Source: Apostichopus japonicus
Taxonomy: Eukaryota > Echinodermata > Holothuroidea > Aspidochirotida > Stichopodidae
Direction of reading: 5' to 3'
DNA length: 64,000 bases
NCBI RefSeq assembly: GCF_037975245.1
Contig: NC_092567.1
Location: 14,586,876 to 14,650,875 of the forward strand
The notes under the pieces were generated by a model. The model was not told the DNA's origin and searched no databases. It worked only from the letters and a program-made list of their open reading frames with translations. The position numbers and the translations under genes are program-made. Positions 48,784-61,830 of this stretch are shown piece by piece (positions within the stretch are counted from its first letter, which is position 1; the number at the start of each line of letters is the position of its first letter).

Positions 48784-48990
48784 TTAGTGACATGTCTTGC
48801 ATTTGCAAGCTATGTGTAAATTGCCATCTCCCTGCTGGCTTAAAAGGTCACCGTTATCGCCTTCAAAAATGCTAGAAACGTCAATAAATGGCTTCTCATC
48901 AAGTTCAACAAGTAAACTATTGCCACTCTCAATGGTTGTTCCCTCAGCATGTGAGTCATGGTCAATGTATAAGAGTATAGAATCAAAGGG
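48784..48990 (-). CDS. Candidate coding stretch, acidic peptide (unidentified)
   Basis: Minus-strand frame of 68 codons between stops, without a start methionine. It reads DSILLYIDHDSHAEGTTIES ... VELDEKPFIDVSSIFEGDNG and ends CKCKTCH then stop. Composition is protein-like and acidic. A possible phase-1 donor (AACG|gtgacc) would join in frame to the candidate exon at 44832 and extend an A/B-like N-terminus. Against this, the donor is weak and no good acceptor is visible upstream. It could equally be a chance frame. Confidence 0.22.
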   Translation of the reverse strand, partial: PFDSILLYIDHDSHAEGTTIESGNSLLVELDEKPFIDVSSIFEGDNGDLLSQQGDGNLHIACKCKTCH

Positions 48991-50879
48991 TCATAACCGC
49001 CTCGATCGGTCATACGTTTAAAAACATAATATTTAGCAGCTTCAAGAGTTAAAAGTAATGCCCGATCATGAGCCTAAAATGTTAAGTCCTTATTTCTAAA
49101 TGTCATCACTGCCTCCAGTATCTTACTTTATGCCAGGAATAATTGTGCAAAGATCTTTCCGAGCTTCGGTAACTTAATAGGTATTAGCAGCTATACGTTG
49201 CTCTGAAACTGAAAATTTGAAGGAGTTCCACTGGAGGGAGTCCAAGAAACCTGTTCTGGCACCAGAAAAATCTAGATCTCAAAAATCTAAATGACATTTT
49301 GTGCAGTTTTCTGTTTGTTCCACATTTTAAGGAATTATGTTACTTTTAATCACATATTTAGACATCACTGTAATGTTACAAACCAGACCGAGAATGGCGC
49401 ATCGTACGTACTGTGGCTGAAATCTCTGCGAAACAGATTTAAAGAGAGCTAGGGATATACGGTTTCTTCCCGTGGGCAAATCCTTGATTAGAAATCCGCC
49501 CTGTTTTTGACAGATTGAATTTAATCCTATGTAGGCTAGTGAAATTGGAATCTTGGACAAGGCAAAAAGTAGGCCGTGACAGACATACGACCCATCGGCC
49601 TTGAGGACATTGTTCTCAGAGGCGGTGTTCCTCCTCCAGCAGCCTGCTCACCATAGAGCTATCATAGTAGAAGGATGAGACTAAAACATGGATTCTATTA
49701 CATAATGCATCGGTCGTAAGCATTTACCCACTTGATTATAAAAACGCTGTCACGGTTACAAGAGATCTCGAGCCTTTACTTGTACCCACCCTTACATGTG
49801 ACACAATGCTGTATTGTTTAACAGTATCAACTCTTTGGGTCTTCGGTGGAATGTCCCATGATCAAATCACCACAATTATTTATCCATTTTGATACATTTC
49901 GAAGGGAATTGAAAGACTACGAACCCCTTTACAAACCCGTCTGAGTCATTCTAACTGTTTGGACAGTTTTAATACACTCAGATGATTACATAGGTAATGG
50001 AGAGGTGAGGGGATAAAGATGTCGCCAGCCTAGATTTATATTCTAGATCAACGAATCCTCAAGGTGGTATTTAGCGATGGACTGTACCTTGTGTCCCTCC
50101 ATGTAATCAGGATATATACGTACGGTTTTAAACCAGTTTTGTGCTCATAATTAGCGAACTATTTACGTAATAAATAGCACAGAGAGAAAGAAGAAAAACA
50201 AGTGTATTCCACAAAATTTGATGTAATACTTTTTTTCGTTTTGCAAATCAAATGGCTTAGATTCATGCTTATTTAATTATCATTCCTGTGATATCAATTT
50301 GGGAGGACTATAGTATGAGATTTTGCCTTTCCTTTCACAAGACATCACACCTGAATTTTATCAAAATGAAACAATGCAATGTACAGATTTCAAAACGTGT
50401 AGACGAACAATCAAGACTTGCCATTTTAGAAGTCTCCTTGAGAAATCAAATCCCCCCCCCCCCACTCCCAATAAAGAGAAAAATATTCATATATTATATA
50501 ACCCCGAGCAATGTACATAGCTCAGATATGTATACCAAAAGTGGTTACAATTTTTGCATGCCTTCAAGAAGTAACATATTTTTTGTCTGCAAAATACATA
50601 CCTTTAATTAAAAACAGGAATAAAAGTATAAATAAGGCCTTTTTATACACATTCATATTCTGGTAGCAACGATATCTCGGAGACTGTAAAACGCTTCAAA
50701 ACTGAGTGATATGAACGTTGGAAAGATATATCATATTTTAATTAAACCACAAAAAAATTGAATTATTATTTTTACCCTTTTGTTATATACCCAAATGACA
50801 CCACTCCAAAATTGGAGAGTAATTGACCACTTGTAGAAATTTATTGAATTCATTACTTTACAGAATAAAGTGATACAAG

Positions 50880-51115
50880 ATGTATAAAATTTCCGAGCGA
50901 TTCCCAGTGGATCAAATCGAGAGCGGTAAAACGATATAGGAATGACCGACGTTAGAGTGACCATTGAGGAGGACTTGAGATCCCCGACCACGTAAGATCT
51001 GCCGAGCGAGATTTAGCTTCTTTTAACTCGGGCTTTTCTGCCGTGGCGTGACCGCCCTTTGCGACCGAGACTGTAACCTAATCTCTAGACCACTCGAGGC
51101 TACGAGTGGATATCA
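50880..51115 (-). mobile_element. Probable tRNA-derived SINE, degenerate
   Basis: On the minus strand an A box-like TGGTCTAGAGATTAGG resembles the tRNA-Glu D-arm. About 38-40 bases on, GCGGTCACGCC sits where a B box should be but fits poorly. The stretch is CpG-dense compared with its flanks, as young SINEs often are. Boundaries are estimates. Confidence 0.38.
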
Positions 51116-51198
51116 AGTGGTTGACGGGTCGAGCTAATTAAACTAATCCTGTCAGTACCACTGATAATCACGACGAAGAACAAAGAATACAGGAATGA

Positions 51199-51666
51199 AA
51201 ACGAAAGGGCACTACCCGCCTGGTGTTTGAAATAGCGGTGGCGAGCAAAAGTGCACTCTCGAAAAAAGAAAAAAAAATGTGTCGGTATATATTAAGGCAG
51301 ACAATATCTCCGTACATACTACTTCCTCACCAGGTAGAGATTTTCCGGAGGGGAAAAACAAAACTGAAGCTGAAGAGCTTACAGCCCCTCGGTAGGCCCA
51401 TCGCAGATATATACCCAGCTGGTGCATTCACCAACCCATATACTGATTAACAGAACCACTTCAGATCAATAGAGTTCTTTAATCCAGAGACTGTATCGAG
51501 CGACACCGACGACGACGACGTTTGGTTCATGTCTCTGCAAAGCTTTATTCCTTACTGGAGCATTAAAGAGGCCGATGCTGGTATGCCAGACAATGAAGCA
51601 AACAGACCAGAACATATTCACAACCTATCACACAATTTATTATCGTGGTATATAGAAACATGCTAA
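51199..51666 (+). other. Open frame with one internal stop, unidentified peptide
   Basis: A single plus-strand frame runs 83 codons, meets TAA at 51448-51450, and continues in the same frame for 71 codons to the next TAA. The second part has protein-like composition (FFNPETVSSDTDDDDVWFM, then SIKEADAGMPDNEANRPEH). Upstream text includes LQPLGRPIADIYPAGAFTNP. It may be a decayed gene or transposon frame, or a CpG-rich repeat without coding role. No family recognised. Confidence 0.25.
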
Positions 51667-53266
51667 ATACAAGAAAACCATGTATGCTTCTAGAGTTGTG
51701 ATTAACTGCTCAGGTATGAATGAATAGACCAATTATTAAAACTAATTAACAATTACTTTAGCTGTAGGATTCGCTACGCTGATTTTTCCTGTCTTTTTCT
51801 TTAAGGTTTATTATTGTGGATTGTTGTTATGGTTTCCACAATCAATAATGGCAGCCTATTAGGACTGACCATATATCAATAATGAGCTTTACTAGAATGT
51901 GCTATGAAGAAGCTAAAAATGCCTCAATTGTATTAAATCAACTAATAAAGGCTTCAATGAACAACTTTTAGTACAGTATCAAACATTTTCCATCCCACAG
52001 ATGTAAATGTTTTATTGCTTCGGTTGCATACCTTTGCAGTCTATGTATTTATAGTTTGTTTTCCTTGTTGGTGACTTTTGTGGGGTTCATTTTGTTCAGG
52101 AACCCTCCCTTTCCCTTAATGGGAGGGGGGGGGTCTCTTTGCCCCTTTACAACTAACAGCCAAACAGTTATTTGATTCAAAAGAACTAAAATGATAATTT
52201 TATAAACTGATTATGATGCAGCTGTGACAGGGAGAACATCTTTCCTTTGCGGGGTTCAGTCACAGTTTATTTAGGTTCGGTAAACGGGCCTCCAAGATTG
52301 CGAGGTGGCTGAACTAAAGACTTGTCATGATAAATGAACTTGTCAATGGTAAAGTATTTCATGCCAACAAGAATGATATATCTCTTGCAAGGTATTTATG
52401 TGTCAGCATCAGCAGTAAAAGAGGTATAATTTCATGAGTTTTCTCCCTCTATTTGCTGTAACTATATGTAACTGCGATCAAAATTATCCAGGTTTTGAGT
52501 TCTCAGACCCTGGGTTTACAAAGTAACACAAACTGGACAATGGGATGCATTCATAGTTCAGTAATATTCAAGACATTTATTCATCATAAATTGTGACACC
52601 AAAGTCACTCTTGGTGACTTGGTGTCGTCACAGCTTCGAGTCCTCATTATTTACAATCAAACTTTGAGTGACAGAATGACGAGTACCGCAGACCTAGAGG
52701 AGGGTCAGTCATTCCCAGGAGGGGGAGGGGAAGGGGGACAGAAGGGGGATCTCAGATCACATGTACTCGAGGCATCAAAGAGTGACAGACTGATATTACT
52801 AGCTAGCTAGCTCCCTCCCCCTTCCGCACTCCACGTGCAGACTACCATGCCCCCCCATCTGCCCCCTCCATCTGTGCCAACCATCATGTCCTTTACCCAA
52901 GCTTACAATCTTGAGCTATGTATGACATGAGTTATTCTGCCTCTCCTTGAATTATTGGTGTTCCTCTTTAACTTGTGTTGGTGCACCTTCAAATTCAAAA
53001 TTCCTGGCTACCGGCCTGAAGCAATGAACTAACGAAAGGCGCCATCTATCTCTGGTTTCTTATCATGGAAAGTACCTGGACCTGCAGTCTAGCAATCCTA
53101 ACTTACATAAACCAAAATATTCTAGATACACACCATACTGGTCATGCAGGCATGGTTAAATTCATCAGGGTAATTAGCTTTGCCTATACCTCAGGTAATA
53201 TTTGTTTTGTAATCCAGTTGTTTATCTTCCCAATATAAAAGTCTTAAGCAACTGCCAAGTCAAACC

Positions 53267-53290
53267 TCCTCCTCCTCCTCCTCCTCCTCC
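53267..53290. repeat. (CTC)n microsatellite
   Basis: Eight CTC units. Confidence 0.9.
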
Positions 53291-54734
53291 CTTACAACCC
53301 TCAAAGTTACTCTCTTAACTCATCCCCCCCTCTTAAATCACCTGCCCCCCTCCCCCTCGCCTAAAGTCCCTTATAAAATATCTGTCATAATGTGAAGCAT
53401 TCAAGGAAATACATACACAACACTGTGGAGTCCTAAAGTTAGATGGATGTTCAGTTACCATGGATTTATGGGTTTTCATTGCAGTATGAGACAAATGGAG
53501 TACGATCGCTATGTGAAGACAGGGTAGGGACGAGAATGTCAAACATATCAGTAAATATGGACATGTCTAGTTCTTTAAAAGTGATTCACTCTGTGGATGG
53601 TATTTTATTGTCTCTGTACAATACCAAGTGTGGTATATATCCAGACTTTTACGTTACTGTTTGGACTTGAAGACAGAAGAATATTCAACAAAGTGATATT
53701 TCTCTGGAATATTTGCAGATCTTGGGATACCCTGTACCGAGGATCTCATCAAACTGTCAGCCAGTCGATCTTTTCCTATCATATATTTCATAAACCCATC
53801 TGCATGAAATGAGACTTTAATTTGCTCTACTTATCAATATACCATAATAAGGAGCAAGGAATAAACTCTCTCAGTTATGGAGTCCATGTATAAGATGTTG
53901 GCCTTAGATGAATTAAAATGAAATTCTCAACCCTTTGGTTTGGAATCAACCAATGTTTTACAATCCTTTTTGATAAAAAAAAAAACAGTGGATTTTATAC
54001 AATCAAGGAAAAACTTTAACATTATACGATCTCAAAATTCTATTCAAACATTCGGCCAAAGTTGCTATATGTACATGTCCAAAAGATTTACAACAATTTC
54101 TACACAGGAAAAATGTTATTTTGATTTCTATTTCATCAGTATTAAGAAGAAACTACTAAACACAAAATTTTGAAAAGACTTAAATTATTCCCTGGCGATA
54201 TTCCCCTGAAGCAATCTGTTACTCAAGTATGCCTTTTAAACATACATAACATCAGTATTAAAGAAACGACCATGATGAGTGACTGGGTGGCAAAGACTAA
54301 TCGAAGAAGAATAAGTTATTAGGCTATAATATTTCAGGGTATTGTCAATTGACATAGAGGCCCCTTAGGGTAAATAACCCAAACACATGAATATATCTTT
54401 TCTTGCTGAGATACCATCACAACTGTACATAGTAGCCATGGCAACCACTGAATCTACAAAACCAAGAATGTTTTGTGTTAGGACTGTAGCCATGTGTACA
54501 TTGGGATGGGGGGGGGGGGGGGGGTTAAGATAGCCTGTCTTTGATATTGTTTGATCACAACAATAGAAATGAACACATCCAGACAGTTAAAGCCCCTCAG
54601 GGTCTGATGCCATTAAAGCAGTGATACAAAAATGGTGGCAGCCTATGTAGACAGGTCGTGATAGAAACTAAACAAATAAAGCACACCTCCGTGATACACG
54701 AAGGTGTGAATCGCAACATTGCGTGCCTTATGCA

Positions 54735-55020
54735 TAATAATGATCATAATAAAAATAATAAATGAGACTTATATAGCGCCAAATCAGTTGACAAATGTCA
54801 CTGCTTCAAGGCGCTTTACAAAGAAAGCAAATTAATTTACTAAAGAACAAGTGAAAAAATGGAGTCTTAAAGTAAACTTGTGGAAGTAGAAAGTTTAGAG
54901 CATGTTCGAATGTGATCTGGTAACTTGTTCCATAGATAAGAGCCAGAGTATTCAAATAATGGGAAGAACTAGGAAAAACAGCTATAGCCTGCCACTGATA
55001 ACAACACAAAAGTGTGCAAG
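54735..55020. mobile_element. Dispersed repeat with TTATATAGCGCC ... GGCGCTTTACAA signature
   Basis: AATAAT-rich start, then TTATATAGCGCC and, about 40 bases on, AAGGCGCTTTACAA. This pairing of motifs is a familiar dispersed repeat in marine invertebrate genomes (recognition from memory of the motif, not from a search). Confidence 0.45.
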
Positions 55021-55276
55021 AAAATTAAAAAAACAGAACTGCAAAGAAAATGCATCGGGAGTTACAATAAGATAATTATGTTTAGCAATCAGATGTACCG
55101 TACCTGAAGATTTCCCTTAAATTTGGGATACCATGTTGTCAATATTTCTGAGTTTTTGTTGTTGTCAGTTGACCTTTAAATGACCTCCTACACACAATAC
55201 AGCTATTTTTCATTTTTCATTTTTGCTCTTGTAATTTACTGTCTTATACCAAATTTCACATTTTCACCTCTGAAAA

Positions 55277-55462
55277 TGACCTTTGACATCCACTTAACAA
55301 AACAACCAATTTTATCTGTAATGCGGGGGGGGGGGGGGAGTGGGGGGGGAGGGGATCCACTTAATAACAAGAATGAGATCCATCTAAGTATTCCCTTTGA
55401 GATATATTCAACATTTTCAATATATTTTAACATATCTGCTGACCTTAAATGATCTTTGACCT
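55277..55462 (-). promoter_or_regulatory. Two DR1-like sites in a related repeat
   Basis: TGACCTTTGACAT at 55277-55289 and TGATCTTTGACCT at 55450-55462. They lie in sequence resembling the 13.6-14.3 kb repeat, so they may be repeat-borne rather than selected. Confidence 0.3.
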
Positions 55463-56043
55463 CCACCAAAATCACTAAGGTACTTGAACTCAAAATGGGA
55501 CATCCACATACTAAGGTTTTGAAATCAGTGTTCCTACTTGGGATGTTGAGTTTACAAGTGAGGCATCACCCACAGACACAGACCCACACAAAGACAGACA
55601 GATGTACACACCACTATGATTAATGATGATATATAGCTCACATCAGAACCAACCCCAACCAACATATAAATTTACCAAACACACAAGTAGAAAACCTACT
55701 TTAAAGCATTCACCAAGACGCCCATGTGTCTCCTATACCCACTGGGCTAGAATGAACTTCACTTTGGTAGATAAATACTTTCCTTTTACATTTGCTCAAT
55801 TAATAATTTGGCAGACAAAACAGAATACCTTATAAAGCCTCTATAATGAAACCCTCCTACAATGGAACATTCCACTCTTTCCTCCCCCCCCCTGCCCCCC
55901 ACTAGTTACTGCTATGCATCTGGCTAGCTAAGCTCTTTTTTTTCGATTGCTATTCACAGTATGATACTGTTCCATCAACGAATATCTCTACAGACTTAAA
56001 ACCTCATGATCACTGTCAATTTCAATTTGCTTAGGATACTGAA

Positions 56044-56062
56044 CCCCCCCCCCCCCCCCCCC
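56044..56062. repeat. 19-base C homopolymer, the longest of many G/C runs
   Basis: Other runs of 10 or more occur near 5927, 7951, 42707, 43963, 54510 and 55325. On the strand where they are G they could form quadruplexes. Confidence 0.9.
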
Positions 56063-58997
56063 ACTGCATTCAAGGACAAAACTGGAGAAAAAATGTGACC
56101 CAGAAAACTGCTTTTAACAGTTGACCTACATTAATAATATCTTCACTAGAGATATGGAGTAAACCTAGCTCAACTAAAAAAACTAGCCAACTTTAGTATA
56201 AAAGGTTTGTTAGTCTACTTAGTATTCTCGATCTAAAATAAGAAGAAAAATAAAACGGTGTGGAGGACACGGGCAATGTCCGGAGCGTTACTTACTTACG
56301 CCTATCGATTTCACTCACGAAACGTAAGACTCATGTTTACGTCACCGTTTATAGCAGTTAGATGAGGCATATTATCGGTGAGTTCTTTTATTTTATGTAA
56401 ATTGGCTGAGTGCCCTAAAAATTATGAATTGCCCGAAAATGATGATCTTTTTTATATTTTTTTTATAAAGACGGAGGTAAATTTTGGGACCTTTACCTTT
56501 ACCTTGCAGTACAGTACTAGTAATCTACCTTCGAATAAAGAAGACATTTCAAAGGGTAAAATGATTATCAGAATAATAAAGAATGAATGAATTTCATAAT
56601 AAAGGGATTTCTTAGATCTTTAATACAATGGCTCTATTATCATTCAGTAGTTCTATATAATTTATTTTTTTATATTTTGTCTTACAGGAGGAGGATTCAA
56701 CTCCTCTTCTCTTTCTGACATCTCGACCAGAATAACGTTCACGACGCTTAAACAAACATCCGTAAAATCTTTAAAATGGAGTTTATACAGCAATGAAACG
56801 ATTAAAAACATTTAAACAACAAATATGATGTATGAATTAGTGAGAATGAACCTTAGAGATAAACTACAGGAGGCATTTATTCGGAGTAATTCAATTTATT
56901 GTTGTCAAGTTCAACGACAGACAGTTTTCCTCGCTGTACCAGTGTTACAACGTTGTGTAAAGATAACTCTACCCAACAGTCAATGATCTCCCTAACATCA
57001 GCCGTGCATGCTTAGGCTCTTGAAACTGTTGTGACCATTATAGCATATCTAGCAATTTGGAGAGCACTGTATCTACATCCCTTTGAAATGTTTTCTGGCA
57101 AGGGTCCTGTTATCAAGACATCTAGCTGTTTCATAATGAACCACAAGGCAGGCTGGTCAATCATTCATCATGTCTTTAACCAGTGGACGACCACAGACTT
57201 GATGTCAAGAAAAGACATCTCAAGCTCAAGTAAAAGAAAGGTGGTTTAGTCCCTAACATTTCCTTTAAACTTCATCAAGTACAAACTACGGAAAAGTAGG
57301 ATACTCAAGAGACAAACTAGATCCCAAAGAGAATGCGAACAGAGTAAATGTGGCAGAACATGAATACATTCAGGACATGTGTCTAGCACATGGACAGCAT
57401 ATTTAGGTCTTCAAGCAGCAATCAAAGTGTGAATCAACATCAGTTTTCGAGAGTAGCCCAGAAAAATGTATGTGGGGGGTGGGGGGGTGGGACTTATCAG
57501 TCTAGGACACTGACAGAGCATAATTGGGAATGTTAGATATGGTAGGAGGAGGGCAGTGACCCTGCGTAAGGTCATCAGGAGCACAGTACAATAAGCAGTT
57601 GTAATAAGCTAGTTTCCCCAAAACTCACTGACTTGCAACGTTCTTTCACTGTGCCCCCCCCCCATGTCCCCCTCTTCCTTCCCATACCACTCATTCAGAA
57701 GTCAATATAAGCGTGTTTCCAGCATGATTTTCAACGGTCTTTCGTTTCACGACTGGTTATTTTTATTCTTGGTAGAGTACAGATGTATTAAAATACAGGG
57801 GACAGAGGATTGAAGTAAAATACACAGGGAAATATCCCATTTAATAAAATTCTGGTCTTACATACACAAAAAGTATCTTTTCTTGTCTTTAAAGGTATGC
57901 TGTATTGGCCCCGAATATGCTAGATATTCAAATATGGTCACCTTTGGTCAAAATTCTTAAACTGTTCTTGTTACAACCTACGAGGAAAGTTTCCTCACTG
58001 GGACATTCAGTCATTTTGTGTGTTCCTTAAAAAATTTCTGAGAACAATTTGAAGAGTAAAGACCTCCAGGAAAGTACTTTTTGAAAACTTCTAGCAATTA
58101 TAGCATGTTATAAATTGGGGCCTATGCAGACTACCTTTGAAGTATGAAGCACTGACCACAAACAATATCCACCACATTTATCGTTGCTACTCAGTACATA
58201 TCATACTCATTATGCTATTGTTTCATGACTTATTAATTTGATGCAATCTTCTCTCTCTTTTTTTTTCTTTCTTTTTATAATTTTTTCTTTCTTTCTATAA
58301 TTTGTTTTTAAAAAAAAAAATTATATTTTTATTTATATAATTTTTTCATGTGACACACTTCCAATATTACACCATATAAAACCTATGGTTTGATGCACTA
58401 TTTCATGTCGGTGTACTCGCTGTGAGTCTCTCTAAAAAGTAAATGTTTAGGCGAGCCTAAGAATGTTGTTGAATGAGCTCCTCTGACTTTTTACCCTCAT
58501 GTCAGGATAAAAATAATTCACCTCTGACCAAGTGAGGGGCTAATCCCTCAGCTTGAGGCTCTCTGCGATACCATTAGCTTAATGAGTGACAGAGAAGTTG
58601 GCAAGTATGCTAAGATGGCCAAAATTTAGTTTCAAAGCAAGACAAGACAAGGCTAGCGATCACAGTTGGAAGTTTAGGGAGTACACAAACTTGGCCGATG
58701 CCTGTCCTGAGGAGGTGGGTTCCCTAGGGGTGATGCCTGTCCTGGGGAGAGGTGGGTCCTAAGTGATGCCCCCCCCTCTCCCTCAGGAGAAATTTTTAGT
58801 TTTGGGTGAGTGGACTTTCAGATGCCAAAATGGTTCTATCATAACTATTTTTATATAAGAATTCATTTTTTGAAGCATGCCGTTTATATTAAATGCCATT
58901 ATTAAATGCCATTTTGAAGAAAACCTTACCATGGCCTGACTGCATTAACTATCAGACACATGGCCAAAGAAAAGAAGGAAAGAAGGGGGAAATGAGA

Positions 58998-59062
58998 GTG
59001 AAAAGAGGGCACAACAGGGCAAAAGAGGGCAAAAGAGGGCAAAAGAGGGCAAAAGAGGAGAG
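58998..59062. repeat. AGAGGGCAAA short tandem repeat
   Basis: Several 10-base units AGAGGGCAAA; source of the KRGQKRAKEE-like frame. Confidence 0.85.
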
Positions 59063-60281
59063 AAGGAAAGGAGAGGGAGCAAAGAATAGAAAGGATGGAA
59101 ATAACTTATAATTTATATAATTTGCACTTTTATTGCTGCTAACGAGAGTACAGCTGTCACAGCACTATTCCCAAGCCTACCATTAGTCATGCATATTTGT
59201 TCCAGTGTTTTATTGCCCCTCTCTTTGACTGCTAAACCCACACCAATAGGCCACCATTGTTCTTTCAAAACACGATACCTTTCACTCATCTTTCAAATAG
59301 AAGACATTATACTTTGTGCCAACCAGTTCATTACAATTTCCCCTTTTTTTTTTCTTTTTTTTTACTGATATCTTCATATATATTTTCACAGCTTAATTCA
59401 CACCTGTGTGCAAATGATCTATTTACCTGTCGGAAAAAAATGACAAGACAACTTTCAAAATCATTATTCTTAGCTTCCAAAGATAAACTTTCTTTTGGGG
59501 GGAATGTAGATTCAATAGCATTTATTATCGATAATTTATTAAAATTAATAAAACTCACAAAGCAGAAAAACTTGAAATTATTCTGACAAATACCGTCAAT
59601 ATTTTCTCTTAAGTAATCTCGCTTGTGGTGGGGAGCCACTTATATTTGCTTCACTATTAAAAGTCAATCAATATTGGCTGCCATAAGTATTATTCTGCTT
59701 TGCTATCTTCTTTCATAGCTCTGGTTTGTTTTGATTTAGACACCATGCTCCCCGAGGGTAGGCCATATTTCTTTTCTTCTTGGCTTTGTCCTTACTGTGA
59801 CCAGCTGCCCTTAAGATGGGGTTTGACCATTGGGCTCAATATTTGAAGTACAATAGTTTCTTTAGCTTTCATAACATAACTGTTTTCTTTATTGATGGTG
59901 AAATGAGTCCACAATTTCAATGATTTAACCCCGAGGCGTCAAACTCTGACCCATCTCGACGTCGACGGTGATGTGGCATATAGCTTTCTTCCTTTATTGT
60001 GCCGAAAATTACGCAGAACAAAAATTACTTCCAATTCATAGGTAATTGACTAACCGTTTGACCACGACACTAGTATTTAATACAACAATATGATTCCAGC
60101 ACAGAGACTCTTCAAATTGTTAAAATATGAGAATTTCTTCGGATGATATGCAAACCATTTGGAATGGCTGTTCATATATATTTATATATGCAATGTTTAC
60201 ACGTATATTAACAGACAGGAAACTTTGCTCTTTCTTTCTCCCATGTTGTTTTCATATGTTTGTTTTGTTTTGTGTTGCTTT

Positions 60282-60315
60282 TCACTTGTTGTTGTTGTTG
60301 TCGTTGTTGTTGTTG
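60282..60315. repeat. (GTT)n microsatellite
   Basis: TTGTTG run with one TCG interruption. Confidence 0.9.
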
Positions 60316-61654
60316 ACAAGGTGAACAAGACACTTTGATATAAAACTGTACATGATAATTCTTTTGTCCGAACAATTTGTATAAAACAAATGCCTACCAC
60401 ACATCAAAACCATTCAATTCAATTCAATTCAAAAGCCAACGAATGAAAAAAACTCCTGACTATTTGATAAATACCTTATCATATAGCATTCACATCATTT
60501 AGACAATGAAACCTGCAATAACAACACATGCATCATAAACAAATACAACAACATTTTCCAATACATCCTCTTTTTCCTCTTTCAAGGTAGCACGCTATCA
60601 ATATTTCACCTCACTAGCCTTGAATGTGTTCTATACTTCCCTTTTGTGGAATATAGTCAGCGATGCAAACAGAGGCTATAACTGATGTTAACCACATATA
60701 AAGCTATGATCCTCCAGCCACCAACAACCTGACCGACTATCAATTCTTCTCCTTCCACCAACTGACTGGATTGCTCATAACTCGGGGAACCTGAAGGACA
60801 TTTCTCGACATATCTCGCAATATCACACAGACCAAAATTAGGAAATGCTCTTGTCTGAAGGTTGCTTTACCCACTTACTAACGGAAAGAGGGAAACGTTA
60901 TTTCCATGTTTCAAAGGGCCTTGACGACGAAGAAGAAGAAGTAGAGATAGGTTTGTTGAAAATGTTTCATCATCCCATAATAGCTATAATAGCAATACAG
61001 AACCATATCGACGACTGCAGCATTTTGTTCCAAAGCTTAGCAGTGGTTAGCAATGACACATATTTTTTGGGTGAAAATTGTTGCAATTATTTTTAACGAC
61101 ATACAAGAACTGGAGTAAATTGATTGTGTAGGTAGGTATGCCCTTGAAGCTGCTAATGGTGTTCATATTATTACACACGCCACAAGCAGTCAACAGCAAT
61201 GGCTAGCATTATGGACGCATTCACAACTGAATGATCGAGTAACCCTCTCAGTGTAATGATTTTATATATACTTCTATAGTTTTACAATATAGAGAGGCAA
61301 TATTCTTGGTGTCTACAGTGGTCTTTATCAATTTATATTTGTTTGGAAGGGGGGGGGAGGGGATGGGATTGTTTAAACACACTTGAATTCGATGCACACT
61401 ATGAAAGTAGTACAAAAATGAAAATAACACTGAGGCTAACCAGTTTACTATAGCACATTGGAACAAAAAACACCCCCCCCCCCAAAAAAAAGAACCCTAT
61501 TCATGAATGCATAGTGAACAAAATCCTACCGTGGTAGTAGGAGTAAAGGAAGGGGAGAAAACATAAACGATAACATTTCTCTTGTACTGAAACCTCAATC
61601 ATGTTGAAGTGAGTCCGGAATGTCAAAACAGATGCATGAAGTGAATCAGTCTTC

Positions 61655-61830
61655 TCTACCCGTCCTCCCTCCCATGATCCCAGTCCTCCCTCCCCGACCC
61701 CAGTCCTCACTCCCCCATCCGAGTCCTCCCTCCCATGATCCCAGTCCTCCCTCCCCGACCCCAGTCCTCACTCCCCCATCGGAATCCTCCCTCCCATGAT
61801 CCCAGTCCTCCCTCCTGTGATTCCAGTCCT
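61655..61830. repeat. C-rich minisatellite, about 61-bp unit, nearly three copies
   Basis: Repeats CCCATGATCCCAGTCCTCCC and CCCGACCCCAGTCCTCACTC. The minus strand encodes a Gly/Glu/Asp/Trp-rich false peptide. Confidence 0.93.

Noticed and set aside
49327-49680. Minus-strand frame of about 104 codons, open from 49330 up to the candidate region at 49.65 kb
   Set aside because: Several frames on both strands are open across the same CpG-rich part and no splice pair fits; more likely a dispersed repeat.
53443-53670. Plus-strand 75-aa frame with an internal acceptor-like ttcattgcag
   Set aside because: Composition is moderately protein-like but no donor or partner exon and no family resemblance.
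60845-61096. Plus-strand frame with an EEEEVEIG run and a possible donor
   Set aside because: The donor (gtttgt) is poor, no acceptor or partner exon is visible, and the acidic run comes from a GAA repeat.
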